Below are positions 19,809-32,839 of a stretch of DNA of 64,000 nt, piece by piece. The stretch is from Cacajao melanocephalus (Eukaryota > Chordata > Mammalia > Primates > Pitheciidae). The position numbers were made by a program, and so were the translations under genes. How positions within the stretch are numbered: the first letter of the stretch is position 1; every line of letters begins with the position of its first letter. Below the pieces are notes generated by a model. It searched no databases. It was not told the origin of the DNA and saw only the letters and a list, made by a program, of their open reading frames with translations. The stretch spans positions 55,835 to 119,834 of the forward strand of contig CAUYLG010071539.1 in the NCBI GenBank assembly GCA_963573385.1. Direction: 5' to 3'.

Positions 19809-21588
19809 TGATTGGTGAAGAAACAGATTCTCCTTTTATTTTGGTCAATCCATTTCCTAAACCATTTTCTTGGCCAGAGCTTCACCTTGGCTTTTCCCTG
19901 ACACTGTACTTTAGGGCCCCACAGCCTATGGGGTAGGTATACTGCTGGCTGCTAATCTGTTGCGACATAGACTACCCTTAGAAGCTTCAGTTCTTGGGTT
20001 TGTTTGTTTGTTTGTTTGTTTGTTTTAATCTAACTAGGAATTAAAAATATACTTGTGCTGTCCCTGTCTTGTTCTCTGTGCATCTGATTCTTTTCTCAGG
20101 CAGTTGACGCAGGAGTAAGGTGGGGTTGCAAGTGGGAGAGTAAAAACTGGGGCTGCATAGGCTCTTCCCAGGAACACTGACTGCAAGCTTCTGGAAGGCA
20201 GAGTCTGTGGGTTCGGCTTGTTTACTGTTATGTGCTCCTGTCTAACACAGCACTTAGTACTTAAGAGGTGCTCAACAAGTGATTTTAAAAAGGGTGAATC
20301 AATGATAATGAAGTGGGCCAGGTGCAGCATGTGTACTGCTTCCTGTTCTTTGGGATGTTGATCTTGATATTGTAGTGATATTGATTCTAGTGACCCTAGG
20401 ATAAGGAGAATACTGTAACCCATTTCTCTTCTCCCTAAAACTTACCTGACAATAACCTTAATCTCAATCAGCATTGGTTTCCTTTCTTCAGTGTGAGTAT
20501 TGATAGCTGCCACCTCTGTAGTTTGCTGTTGTTAAAAATAATGTCACTTTTCTGTTGGCAGAGTGTTTTGTGGCTCTGAAATGAAAGGGATTCAGTTTTA
20601 CCTTCACTATCACTTTACCACAGGTGCATCACAATTAGGAGTTAAATCAAGTTGGACTTAAAGGCATAAAATGCCTCTGAGCTATACCATCCACTAAAGT
20701 TAATGCATAGTAAATGCTAAATTTGGAAATACACTCATTGTAAAAAGCCTTAAAGTCAACTGGAGACTATGATAACATCATTGCTTTAAGAACACACTAC
20801 TTTTCCATGTTTAAATACTGTTACAAGGTTAAAAATAACTCCAGATTTTGGAAAGAAAAAAAAAAGGCACAGGTGCCATCTGCTTTTAAACTGTTCTGGA
20901 GAACTTGACTTGATAAAGAGAGAGAGAGAGAGAAAGAACACAAACCACAAAACAGCTTCAAAGAACTTCCTTGTAAACACTTTAGCCTCAGACATATATG
21001 TGTGGGTTATGTATTTGCAGTAATGCATTTAAGAACAAAGCAGTGTTAGCCAAGTGAAGTGTTTCAACTACTTTTTGTTATGTTATGGTAATAATTTTTT
21101 AGTTTTTTCCTCTCTTTTTTTTAAGTAGAGGGTTTTTTTTTTAACTGTCTTTTGGGAAAGCTGCATATCTAATAAACAGAACATTGATTTTTTTTAAATT
21201 TCAAGGTCAAGTTCATACTGCAAAATATGGTGTTTAATTGAGTCAAAGAACCATAGAATTCAGGACAGAGAGCAACTTTTCATGAAGTTGATAGCAGCTA
21301 GAGTCAAGGTTTTACTCAAATTATATTGATCTTTACCTTATTTTTTAAATCTAGTTTTAGTACAGGATTATCTGAAGATTTCGTGACTCCAATGGTTTAA
21401 TTAGATCTAAATATTGATGGCACAGAATTAGTACGTAAAGGATGTGGACCCTTCAGTTTGTCAGAGATTTTCCTCAGTCATTATCTTGTCAGTGGTAAAG
21501 ATCAAATAAAAGAACAGTGTCTGGAGAGACAGTGATTCAGAGTGATGGGCAAAGGGTAATGCATGTAGACCTTCCTCTCTTAGATTAG
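19809..21588. other. Intron sequence with short simple repeats
   Basis: Contains (GTTT)n at 19998-20026 and (AG)n at 20916-20935. The 129-codon minus-strand frame 20423-20034 has no recognisable domain. No other repeat recognised. Confidence 0.45.
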
Positions 21589-21787
21589 GGTTTCTCAATT
21601 GAGGCACTATAGACATTCTGGCCCAGATAATCTGTGGGGGCTGTCCCGTGCACTGTAGGATGTTTAACAGTGTCTGTGGCCTCTACCCACTAGATGCCAG
21701 TGGCGACACCCCTGTAAGTTGTCACAGCCAAAACCATCTCTAAACATCATCAAATATGTCTCCTCTCCCCTCTTGAGAATCATGTCT
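21589..21787 (+). mobile_element. hAT-type MITE, family not named
   Basis: Starts GGGTTTCTCAATTGAGGCAC and ends TTGAGAATCATG. 'gcactgtaggatgtttaac' and 'cctctacccactagatgcca' are hallmarks of a common mammalian hAT non-autonomous element. Target duplication not clear. Confidence 0.7.
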
Positions 21788-23135
21788 TGAAGCTAGTCTT
21801 TTACACATTTTCTTTCAGTTATGTAGATAGTGAACAGCAACAGGGAGGGTGATAGATTATGTTCATTTGGCTTTACTGAGTATCTGCTACTACCAAATGT
21901 TTCTCCCATTTCTATATAATACTGTAAGATTTCTGTTATATGTGTATTCTACTTGTGCTATAATTTGCTTAATATTTTTGTTTAAGTTACCTTATTTTTG
22001 TTAACCTAATTTACCAAGAATATAATTTTCACTAAATTGGAAACCATAAATAAAAGCATGCTGTATATGCCATAAATAGAAACAAATTATAAAAATAAAT
22101 TGCAATGAAGACATAGCATTTTTAGTAAATTATAGCTATACATGTCCACATGCAGAAGGCTGTAACCCTGAGGATTGGTCTCTTTGTTAAAAAAGTGATT
22201 ATCAAAGATTACCGGAGTTAAAACCAGAGTAGCACAAACTGAGGTTTTCTTCTTGATGTAATCAGAATGATTGCAAAGTAATTGAAAGGAGAAGGATCTT
22301 CTCTCTCTCTCTTTTTTTTTTTTGATTCCTTGTTAATTAATTCCATGCCTTTGTGCTACCTAAAGTCCTCTTGTTTGTAGGTCTAACCTTTTCAGTAATT
22401 CTGACCTAGACAATGTATGCTGGCAGTGCATCTGGGGTGGGTTAAGGGGCTACAGTATGAATGAGCATGATAAATAAAACAATATTTGGCCTCCAAGTAC
22501 ATAGGGTACTACTAATAGGGCACCAACAATAAACCTAATACAAGATAAATTAACGAATTAGTAAAATGAATAAAACTGATATGAGAGAGAGATCTAAGAA
22601 CCATAGCTGTGTTCATAACAGAGTGATAATTCTGACAGGTCTGGGGTATCTTTATGGGGGAGGGGTAGACTTAAATTTGGCAGGATTTTAATAGGTAAAG
22701 CACTGGCAAACAGCACATCAGGCAGATGGTATATTCTAAGAAGAGGCAAAAAAAAAAGGATGGAAAAATTCAGGATATACATTTTTGTTTTGCAATATTT
22801 ATAAAGCATAAACATTGCAATGGCAGATAAGGTTAGTAGGATAAGCTGATGTCAGACCAAAGACAGCCTGTTAAAAAAAAAAAGAGTGGGTCTGTGTCAC
22901 TTGAAAACCAAGTTGTAGATAAAGTAACCATTGTGAGAGAAAAATGGCAGCTACAGAAGCAGCTGGGTCTTAGGCCGAGACCCTTGAGAGGGACTCAGAA
23001 CTTGCCACTACCTATAATGTAGATCAAACATGGGGCTGGATAAGAGAAAACTGATGAGGCTGAATTTTTTTAAAATGGAAAAAAACTATCCCATAGCATG
23101 TGGCTAGGTAAGAAAGGAGAAATGTTGGACTGAGA
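21788..23135. other. Unassigned intron sequence
   Basis: AT-rich, with a C/T run at 22300-22322 and A-runs at 22749 and 22873. No repeat family or gene recognised. Confidence 0.4.
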
Positions 23136-23460
23136 TCGGTTACCTAGACCAGGTAAAGATCGAGTAAAAAGAGACAGAGTAAGTATTTTAGGCTTGAAGG
23201 CCACTTGGTCTGTGTGGCAGCTCTGCTCTCTGCCATGGTTGAGAGAAAGCAGGCACAGACAGCACACAGACAATAGCACATTACTGTGTTCCAGTGAAAT
23301 GCCATTTATGGCAGTAAAATTTGACTTTCGTATAATTTTCACATCACAAAATATTATTCTTCTTTTGATTTTTAAAAATGCAAAAATTGTTTTAGACTGC
23401 AGACCTTACAAAATCAAATGGCTGCTAGGTCTGGTCTGTGGTTTGCTAACCTAGACCAGT
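23136..23460 (+). mobile_element. MER58-type hAT-Charlie element
   Basis: 'agtattttaggcttgaagg', 'tctgtgtggcagctctgctc', 'actgtgttccagtgaaat' and the right end 'ggtttgctaacctagacca' match the MER58 group in order. A middle segment near 23320-23420 is divergent. Confidence 0.7.
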
Positions 23461-26279
23461 CAAGCTAAACTTCTGTTCCTCCTCAGTTGCATGAGAATTT
23501 CAGGTTAAAATGATATCAAGTCTTCATTTATTCAAGGAACTACCTTTAGTCTCTCTTTCACTTTGAAAATGTCAACTTTGTATTAGTTTTCCACCTGGGC
23601 ACAAGCTTTAAATGCATACTCATCTTTTATCAAAATCTACTGAAACTGTTACAGTTGTAGTTCTTACCTATGTAACATGTTGGCTAGTTCCATTCCTGTG
23701 TCTTTCTTCCTCCTCTTTCTTTCTGTCTGATATTGATTATATAACTGATGTTTACTTCACATAATGTTTGTGAAAATGAAGAGGCTTTATTTGAAGGGCG
23801 TGTAAGTTAAATTTCCACAATGTGAACAGTGTTCATATCAAAAGACTATTGGTGGGAAATTTGTTTTGTACATAATAATTAAATACGTTTCTAGTAGATC
23901 ATTCTTCTATTATATTTAGAATGACAATAATATGCTAAATAAGTCACTGATGAAAGATTTACCTCTAGTAAAGTTCAGTTAATTTTTCAATTTGCTAATA
24001 TATTAGCTGTGTGTTGAATAACCCTTCTGTATGCTATGCATGTGTCTCAGATGGATAATTAAGGTCATTTAAACGGGGACCTTGTTTAAGCAATCTTTTG
24101 AAAAATTAAAATTATTCCTCTTTATATTTTGAATAGACTAGAGTTAAATCATCCACTCGTATTTTGACTGTAGCAGAGGTCTGTAAAGTGGGATACCCAT
24201 AGCCAGGGGATGTATAATAAAGTGAGGTGTTAGAAGAAAGTATTAGAGAATCTATTTTGGCTTCTTTTTCTAATTTTTGTCTTTAATTTTTATTTTTGAA
24301 TATTTTAAAAAGCACATTAATGTTGGTTGAGTAACACATATATATTATTAATAGGTACATTAGTATACGCAGTTTGGGAGCTTGTGCCCAAAAATATTTT
24401 TTAGATGATGATTAGGTTAAAGAATGGTAGTCATAAGTGGTTACTGAATAATCTTCTTTATTTTTAAATAACATTCTACTTTATGAAAAATGAGTTTAAA
24501 GCAAATATATAGGTCAAAATGCAAACAAAAAATCATATTGCAAGATGTGTCTTTGTGCAGAAAGGGGAAGTGGGTACATATGTGCAATTGTTATGCATTT
24601 CAAGAGTATCTGATGAACGGTTTTGATAAGAACTTACTGCCATTTTAACCAAAACAGTCACATAGAAGAAAACAGAACTAGAGTAAAGAAATACAGCTTG
24701 CACATCAAGCAGAGGATTAGGTTAACTTTGGCTTCAGCAACAAAGATTGAATGGTCATGGAGTTCAGAGGCAAAAAGAGTAAGAGAAATAGGGTTCATTT
24801 GCAAGAACCTGAATTTTAATATAACTAATGCACTTCATGGCAAATGTTGCCAACTGCTGGCTTGGGCAGCTAAAGGTATTGACCTAAAGTGTTTTGTGGG
24901 CAGTACTTGAAGAGTTGTGGCCATTAGAGCCAGGATGCTGAGCTTAACCCTGTTAGCAAATGTGTTGTTACCACTTACTTGTTAAGTCATGTTTTAGGGT
25001 GGTGTGGCTCAAAAATTCACCAGGTACAAAAGTATTTCTTAGAAACAAATAGGGAAGGCTAGTTTGAGACCACTGTCTTATTGGAATAGTCTCTGAGAAA
25101 GATAATGGATAGGACACATTCTTAACTATTTTCTTTACAAGTTTGTAGTAGCATGCTTTGTTAAAAGTGCATTTTCTTTGATATATGTCATGCCTGTAGA
25201 CAGCACTTGATTGATTTTACAAACTGGAACATAGAGAAGATGACAGATCTCTAATCGTGTTCACACATGTCTTGTTACCTACAGTGCAGTATTTAAATGA
25301 CATCTCCCTATTTTAGGTCTTTACAGACTGTTTAATAGACACCTTCACTAGCGTTTTACCTTTCATTGCTCAGAATCTTGCACTGTTAGCTTGGTCTGCC
25401 TTACTTGTTGGACTGCTTTGAAGGGACAGTTCATGACTACTTTAACTTAGTAAGCAGGTACCTTCCATTTCGGACTCTAACAGACCACAAAGTTGTTCTT
25501 TAGTAGTGAAAACTGGTCTAAGATTAGTCTTTACCTGGATTTTAATATCTGCTACTTATTCATTCATCATTTTTATTCAAAGCTCTCTGTCAGGACAACC
25601 ACTGAGAAAATAAGACTATGCTATTAAATGTGACCAAATTCAAAATATGTAATCAATAAATCAGCCTGGCCTAGAGTGTTCAGTTCTAATAGGCCTCTAA
25701 AGGTTTCTTCTATGAGTGGAAACATTTTAGTGACTCCTGAGAGACCCTGGGCTCTTCCTCTCTTTTTCCTCTCAATATGAACACGTATGCTGATAACAAT
25801 GTTCAATGAGGTAAACTCATGAGCTCTCCCGAGTGCCACCTGTAACTAGAGGCAAATAAGAACCTAATAAACAGAGCTTGTCGTATGTATGTGTGACATA
25901 CCAGTGAAGTGGGAGCCTGAGGAAATTTTCAGGATGATCTCCAGAAAAGTGCAGTTCTTTAAAATATTGACCTACTGAGGAAATGGAATGTTGGGACTGA
26001 GCCAAGGGCTTCCTGTTGGGAATCGGGGAAGCAGTTGGCCTAAGGTTCTGGCCTGGGCCAGGCAAGGGCAGCAGAGTGCTGGTCCAGGTCTGAGCTGAGT
26101 GGTGGAGGGGAGTGATCCTTGGGGAGCCGCCCTTCAGGGGAGAGGTGGGCGAGGCAGCTACTTGGGGTGGCTCTGAGGCAGGAGCACCAAGCAGGCCGTT
26201 CTAGGCAGCTGGATTGGTGCAGATGATCTGCTGAGCAAGGCAGGGGCTAAGGCGGGAACAGGCAGGACACAACTGTTAC
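23461..26279. other. Repeat-poor intron stretch (2.8 kb)
   Basis: No interspersed repeat recognised across the span, unusual next to the rest of the window. G-rich at 26080-26270. No gene-like frame. A place to look for conserved noncoding DNA. Confidence 0.4.
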
Positions 26280-26440
26280 TTCACTGTCTCTTCTGGCATA
26301 AAGCCACCCCTCACTTGGCTTCATTTGTAAATTGAAGATTATGGTAGTGAGTTCCCCATCATTTCAGGGACAATTAAATGAGATCACAAATGTGAAACAC
26401 TGAGCTCCATACCCAGCACATAAACTTAATATTATTCCCA
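26280..26440 (+). mobile_element. MIR element fragment
   Basis: 'cttcatttgtaaattgaag', 'caattaaatgagatcacaaa' and 'ctccatacccagcacataaa' follow the 3' half of MIR. Confidence 0.6.
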
Positions 26441-26639
26441 CACAGGCCACAGGGTGGGAGGTTGGAGATAATGACTTCCAATTGGGTATTGAGAGGGTAA
26501 ACATCTTACTTAGTTCAGTTTATGCAGGCTTGTTAGCAATCTGACCTCAACTTCCAGGCCAGCCCCCTTCCCCACCACTTCTCTTCGTAATTACCATCAT
26601 GGGATGTTTACTAGGAGCTTGGTGTGATTCTACTGTCTT

Positions 26640-26835
26640 TAAGTATACTGCTAATTAGTTCAAGAATATTACCAGGTATTTATCATCAGCAGCAATTCAC
26701 AAGGAGGAGCCTGAGGCTCGGAATGGTGAAACACCTTGTCTGAGCTCATAGGTGAAGAGGAGCAGAGCTGAGACCCGAGCCCTGGTTTGTCAGACTTCAG
26801 CACCCATGCTCTTTACACTCTACCTGCCTTGGCTG
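26640..26835 (+). mobile_element. MIR element
   Basis: 'gaggagcctgaggctcgg' then 'cagagctgagacccgagccc' and 'cacccatgctctttacac' follow the MIR core and right half in order. Confidence 0.8.
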
Positions 26836-26999
26836 CAAAGACCCATCAGTGATCTTCATATCTCTGTGGTGTTATGCATGAAACTCTCTTGGCCTGAAAT
26901 GTACCTCTCCTGTGAATCGCTCCAGGACAGTCATCTAACCCCAGGTAGAAAATTTCTGCCCTTTTCCCACTCTCATACCATTTCATAATTCCCCATCTT

Positions 27000-27440
27000 T
27001 AATGTTTATGGCCTTACAGGTGGTGAATGCTCTGTGGTCTTCACCACCAGAACATCTGCTTCTTGGGCAGAAGAGCCCCATATCTTATCCTTCTTTTATT
27101 CCTATTACTAGCCCATCCCTCAGCCTAATGCCTGCTTCCCCTTAAGTGTTTGTGAAACGTTATGTGAATGAACAAATGTCAGAGGAATTAGGTGAATAGA
27201 TGCAAGAAAATCAGCAGTACTTAAACTCTCTTTCTTCAGGATGTTTTTCCTATGGGGACCCCCTGGTAAACAAGCACACTGAAATTACTTGTTCAATACC
27301 TGTCTCCCTCTCATTAGAATGTAAGCTCTTGAGGATCTGGTTTCTGTCGCTTTGTTCACTGCTCTGTCTCCAGAATCTTAGCACAATGCCTAGTGTGTAG
27401 TGAACACCCCTTCAATATTTGCTGAGTAATAAATCAGTTG
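27000..27440 (+). mobile_element. L2 3' end fragments
   Basis: 27295-27440 has 'attagaatgtaagctcttga' and 'gcacaatgcctagtgtgtag' followed by 'caatatttgctgagtaat', the conserved L2 3' end. 27000-27180 is a weaker similar piece. 27213-27229 carries the 17-mer shared with 28606-28622. Confidence 0.65.
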
Positions 27441-28511
27441 CACCAGTGGGGTTTTCACAATTGAAAGTCATTTTGAATCCAAGGAGCTCTGGTCTTTTGT
27501 CAGTCTTCTCTGTTTTAAAGAGCCCCCATCTCTGAGTGATTGGGAATACTGTCATCCTCTGTGAGAAGATCATCTGCCTCTATGATCCCTTCTAGTGCCA
27601 AGCATGTGTGCACCTGCATTTTCTTTCAATTGAATTCTCTGGGCGATCACCTTATTTATGTTGTTCAGGAGACAGAGCAGCTTTTAGAGTAAGTAGGGCT
27701 CTAAGCTTGAAAGGTTTTCTAAGTGTGTTGGAGGATCCTCACTTAAATTTTATTCTTATTTTGTGCTTTTTAAATGCATCACCTTTAAAAAATGTACTTC
27801 TTGTTATGCTCATTTTTACTTCCTTCTGTAGACCCCACAAAAGCTAGTACAAGTTCTGGATATCTAGGACAAAATTTAGAAGAAAGTTATGTTTGCTGGC
27901 TTTCTCCACCCCTGTAGCTTTTTCTTTAGAAAAGAATCATTCTTTTTTAAAAGCTTGACTTATAACCCATTTATGGCTATGTAAACAATTAGCAATCTCC
28001 TGTCACATGGTTGGGTAATATATCCCCTGCCTTGACCATAGAAGGGGAAGGAAGACCTAAGGAGAGGGTCTTGAAGGAGATAAGAGCATAAATAGTCTGC
28101 TCCATGTCTATCTTTATTTGGGGATATTATTTAAAAGCCATCTACTGAAATGTTTAAATCTTTGATCAAAAAGAAATGCAGCTTGACTTAACTTTCAAAT
28201 AGGGTTATTAACTTTACATTCCTGATGTTTATGCACTGTCAAAGGAATTATTTTAGACATGTGTACCTTCCCGTGTTTCTTCTGACAACCAGAGGCCAGG
28301 GGAGCACGGTGAAAGGAAACTGAGGGTAGGAAGCAGAGGGGCAGACACAGGGCTGAGGGGCAGAAGGGAGGCCACTCCTCACCAACTTTACTGTTGTTTT
28401 CTGAGTCCAGTTATCCCTAGACCCAGAGCACTTCTCTGTCCCCTCCTAATTTCTCCATTTCCTTCCTCTCACCAGAGCCTAGGTAGTTTGCATTTCCTTG
28501 CATCTCCCCAT
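27441..28511. other. Unassigned intron sequence
   Basis: No repeat or gene recognised. Confidence 0.4.
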
Positions 28512-28890
28512 CTTATGGACTGAATGTTTATTCCCCTAAAGGCATGCATTGAGACCCTAACTCCCAATATGATGGGATTTGGAGATGGGCCTTTGGCAGA
28601 AAACTAGCAGTACTTAAACTCTAAAGTTTAGATGAGGTGACGAGGCATTAGTGCTCTTATTAGAAGAGACTTGAGAGTTTGTGCACTCTCACTCTCTTAT
28701 CCTTGACCACAGAGGACAAAGCAAGAAGGCAGCCCTCTGCAAGCCAGGAAGAGAGTTCTCACCAGAACCTGACCATGCTGGCACCCATTTGCAGACTTCC
28801 AGCCCCCAGAACTGTGAAAATAAATGTATTTTTAGTTAAACCACCCAGTCTGTGGCACTTCGTTATATCAGGCAGAGCAGACAAAGATAC
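28512..28890 (+). mobile_element. MLT1-type MaLR LTR with a small foreign insert
   Basis: 'tatggactgaatgtttattc', 'aatatgatgggatttggaga', 'ctctgcaagccaggaagag', 'ctgaccatgctggcaccc' and 'ccacccagtctgtggcac' follow MLT1 in order. About 30 bp at 28597-28626 do not fit the LTR and include a 17-mer found at 27213. The 121-codon frame here is an LTR shadow. Confidence 0.88.
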
Positions 28891-29797
28891 CCCCTTTTCC
28901 CGATTTGGCACCTGTCTGACTTCACAGTTTGAGGAGCGATCTGCCCTTCTTTCCCAGATGCCCAGCATTTTCTCGCAGATGATGGGGAACGGAGGCCAGA
29001 ACCCCATGTCACAAGAGCTACAGCCCCTTACTTACTTTATCTAGGATGGCTGAGGCTGACTCTGAGTTGCTCTTTTTTTTTTTTTTTTTTTAAATATGAA
29101 GTAGGCTCCCTAGCATGCCTCCACCTTGCCAGACCCTAGACTATGACAGTTCTTCTGTGGCTACATCACCACTTCCTCTCTTGCCTTCCAGGCACTAGCA
29201 CCTTGGTATCCTACTGCACATCCGTACCTGTTGGCTTTCCAAGTGCCAATGCCTGCCAGCTCCCGGTACATTATTTCCTCAGCAGCTGGTACGGGATTTT
29301 TGTTGCCAACTAGAAGCTCAGCTATTAAAAAATAAAACTTGGCCCATCTTGAGTATCATATGTTTTCATCAGGACTTGGATCTGCATTCTGGCACAGCTC
29401 ACACAATCACTTTGGGAACCTCTCTCAAGACTAGGAACCCAGTGTTCCTCTGGGTCTTTGACCACATTTTCACCTTATTCCAAGTGCATTCTCAAGCCTT
29501 GAAAAACCTGTGATGTTTACGATTAATTAGAGGACTATTTTACTTGTGTTTTGCTTGGTTTTATTGGATTTTTTAAACCTTGTCAGCATTTCTTTAGCAC
29601 TAGGTTGCTTTCTCTGACTGTTATTGTCAGTTTTCTATCTTACATTATAAATTCCCAAGAGTAAGATTCATGTTTCTTAGGTTAATGAATAGCTAACACA
29701 CAACACTGAAATGGGGACGTTTACTGCATGACTTTCCATGAACATGAGGTTATCCAAGAAGGGAGATTTTTATTTACAGGGATTGTTAAATATTAAG
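28891..29797. other. Unassigned intron sequence with T-run 29073-29091
   Basis: No repeat family recognised apart from the 19-nt T tract. Confidence 0.4.
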
Positions 29798-30002
29798 ATA
29801 AATGAAAAGGGCAGGCTTTGGAGTTAGAAAGATGGGCAATAGAGTCCCAGTTTGGCCACTCATGAACTGTGTCATTTTAGACAAATTTTCAATGAACCTC
29901 AGCTTCTCCACCTGTAAGAAGAGATAATAATGATTAAATAAGGTCAGTGCATTCATTATACGTAGTAAGTGTCCGGTATGCATTGGATATTACCAATATT
30001 AA
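29798..30002 (+). mobile_element. MIR element
   Basis: 'caggctttggagttagaaag', 'ggccactcatgaactgtg' and 'cctcagcttctccacctgta' are successive MIR landmarks. Confidence 0.8.
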
Positions 30003-30112
30003 TTCTGGAATGGCTGTCTGTAAAGGTGGAGGGATTGTAGGTGATTGGATAGCACACTATCTCAGAAATGTCATCAGATTCTAAAATTCTGGAAATGTGT
30101 TGGCAGTAGGCC
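30003..30112. repeat. Diverged dispersed duplication, copy 1
   Basis: Aligns with 30969-31077 at about 70% by eye; shared blocks are 'ttctggaatg', 'gattctaa' and 'tggaaatgt'. Family unknown. Confidence 0.6.
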
Positions 30113-30968
30113 TTAGTAATTCTCTGCTGTTGCTTGCAGTTTCTGAGCAAGCTTTCTGAGCATCTAAGCTTCCCCTTTATCCAGGGGATAAAGTACATTG
30201 TGCAGTATTTGTAAATATTTGACTACTGTTTTTTGGCATTTCATGTATTGAAAAGAAGGTATAGTATAACCACAAGATTTTCCACATCTGCAGACAAAAG
30301 GACAATTGGGGTAGTTTAAAATAACTGTTTCATGTGGTTCTTTCTGTATAATTTTTATAGTTTTCTTTACTTCTAAAAGGGTGTTATAATTAGAAAATAT
30401 TAATCTTTTTGTTGCTTTGAGATCTTACACTAACTTTAACTCTTCTTTGTAGATTAATTAATTTTTTCATTCTGAATATTGCATTCTTCACTGGGAAGTT
30501 AAATAACCAAACCCAGAACTACTGCAACTTACCTGTGATTTAGAGATAAAGAATAGAGTTCTGGAAATCATTTAACAATCTAAAAAAAACCCCTAAGTAG
30601 TAAGGAATATTTTAAAGCAGTCTGTTAGTTTGTGCACGCTGATAAGTCAATATATCACCTGGAAGAGGTTTATATTTAAATGGTGTCACTATTAGCCATA
30701 CCTAAAAAATGTATTTTTCTAACACGATACCTAAGTTGTAAATTACTGCTTGTTTTCCAGTTTCATCTTACGTTAATAGCTCCTTTTAATTGTCCTAGTC
30801 TCTCCTCTGGTGAAGGAACTTCATTGCAGTACTTAAGAAAACAAATTAATAACCTTCAAGACATCTGTTAATGATATACTCATAACTAAGGGAAAAAAAG
30901 TGGGAAGATAGAAATTTGATGACCTAGGAGACACCTTACTTGAGTGTCATTTAGGTGAGGGTTATTCA
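30113..30968. other. Unassigned intron sequence
   Basis: AT-rich DNA between the two copies of a diverged duplication. No repeat or gene recognised. Confidence 0.4.
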
Positions 30969-31077
30969 TTCTGGAATGCCTCTTGGTAACAGAGGAGGAA
31001 TTACAGATGATTGCATATCACAGCCTTTCAGGATGTCCTCTGATTCTAAGATTTTGGAAATGTTTTGGCTGTAGGGC
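30969..31077. repeat. Diverged dispersed duplication, copy 2
   Basis: Partner of 30003-30112, same orientation, offset 966 bp. The MIR lies on opposite sides of the two copies, so this is not a simple tandem duplication. Confidence 0.6.
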
Positions 31078-31234
31078 AATGTTGAGAGTAAAAAGCAGGG
31101 CTGCAGCTCACATAAAATAACCCTATGACTTTGGTAGATATTAGTAGAACCCCCAGTGGCAACTATGGTAGTGTAAAGATACATTCCAACTCTGGTAGCT
31201 AGTAGCTGTTTATAGTTAATGAATCTTTTAAATT

Positions 31235-31380
31235 GTAACAAGCCTCATTTCTCTCATCTGTAGAATGAAAATACTAGTGCCTCTTTTCACAGGATTATTG
31301 CAAAGATTAAAAAAGATAAATTATTTGGCTGTAGTTGTTAAGTGTAAAAGCTATCCACACACTGCATATTTTTATTTGAA
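31235..31380 (+). mobile_element. MIR fragment
   Basis: 'tctctcatctgtagaatgaa' followed by 'aggattattgcaaagatt' is the MIR 3' half. Confidence 0.65.
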
Positions 31381-31390
31381 TAATAATTAT

Positions 31391-31414
31391 GTTTTTTTTT
31401 TTTTTTTTTTTTTT
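31391..31414. repeat. Poly(T) tract
   Basis: An uninterrupted T run; the DNA to its right is old L1-like, so it need not mark a recent insertion. Confidence 0.8.
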
Positions 31415-31439
31415 ACTATTAACTGAACTGCAGATTTTA

Positions 31440-31935
31440 TTTGAATTTCACCAGCTTTTCTACTAAAGTCCTCTTTCTCTTCTAGCGTCCAGTCTAGGCA
31501 ACTATACTGCATTTAGTTACCGTGTGTTTCTTGCTCTGTGACAGTTTCTTAGTCTTTACTTGTTTTTCGTTACTTTGAACGTCTTGAATACTGGACGAGT
31601 ATCCTGTGGAATACACACCCCCCACCCCTATGCCCTCATTCTGGATTTGTCTGTCATTTTTCATGATTAATTGGGAAAGAATACCACAAAAATGAAGTGT
31701 CCTCCTTGTGACATCATGTCAGATGCTGCACGAGGTCATATGACATCTCTGTGGATGTCAACCTCTCACTTGCCAGGTTTCTCCACTGTACAGTTACTAT
31801 TTACCTCTTTTCTTACTCTATCTAGTCTTTGGAACTTGGTGACGAAGTATAGCTCACCCTTGGGGAAAAGGGGGTTAAACTTCACTGCCGAGAGTGGGGA
31901 ATATCTACATAAATTGTTTATAGTTCTGTAAGGAA
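31440..31935. mobile_element. Probable old L1ME/L1M-like fragment
   Basis: 'ctctgtgacagtttcttagt', 'ccaggtttctccactgtaca' and 'gggaatatctacataaattg' match a common decayed mammalian repeat that I associate with old L1. Name and strand are uncertain. Confidence 0.5.
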
Positions 31936-31971
31936 TATTTCTGAGGTATTATTTTATAACTGATAAATTCT

Positions 31972-31973
<2 letters not shown>

Positions 31974-32015
<42 letters not shown>
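31974..32015. repeat. (TA)n microsatellite
   Basis: Twenty-one uninterrupted TA units, prone to cruciform extrusion and length change. Confidence 0.95.
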
Positions 32016-32020
<5 letters not shown>

Positions 32021-32554
32021 ATGATTGAATATCTTAAGTCATTTTTGAAAAATCTTGTGAAAATATACTACTGCCACTAAATCGTGCAATTGGAAATATA
32101 CTAAGCAGTGAGAAGCTTTGAATCTAATAGGAGAAGCTGTCCCTGGAATCTTGCTCTTAGACCGTGGAGCACATTGGAGCTGAGGGCTTAAAGGGAGGGC
32201 ATGAAGTTAGATCTGTTTATCTTGGCAGAGATTAAGCTCTAGGCAGTAACTGGTCTCTGTGTGTGTCCTGTTGGTGAATAATTTATGGCAGAAACAGCCC
32301 TTATTTAAGGTGGCCTGTTGCAACTTCCCACTGGAAGACCACAGAGGCAACTTTGATGCAGGCTATTCAAAACTAACTTCATCTTTGACTCACCCCCAAA
32401 CAACCACAGCAAAACCTGCTGTCCTGCTTGTGTAACCCTCCTTAGTACATGTTACCCCCATTTGTTTTGCTCCTTACCTAGACTTATTGGAGGTATTCTG
32501 GATTTCTTCTTCACTGCCCTAATAAGACATATTCTCCAACTTAATACATGTATA
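32016..32554. other. Unassigned intron sequence
   Basis: No repeat or gene recognised. Confidence 0.4.
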
Positions 32555-32710
32555 ACCCTGGCAAGTCACTTATCCTTTTTGAGCCTTGGAAGGGGTATAC
32601 TAATCTCATAAGGTTATTATGAAGATTCAGTGAAACAGTGTATTATAAAGTTCTTGGCATAGTGCCTAGTATATTTCACACGTTCAATAAAGGTTAATGG
32701 GTATGATTTA
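32555..32710 (+). mobile_element. MIR element
   Basis: 'ggcaagtcacttatcctttt' to 'ggcatagtgcctagtatatt' and 'caataaaggttaatgg' is a typical MIR right half. Confidence 0.75.
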
Positions 32711-32839
32711 TATCTCTTTAATATATTTTAAATCCACGCCCTCCTCTGCATGACAGTTGATCTTTTTCATCTACATCATTTGGAACGCTATCCTAGGTTA
32801 TTGCATTGGTATTTTAAATCTTGTTTCTAATCTTATCAC

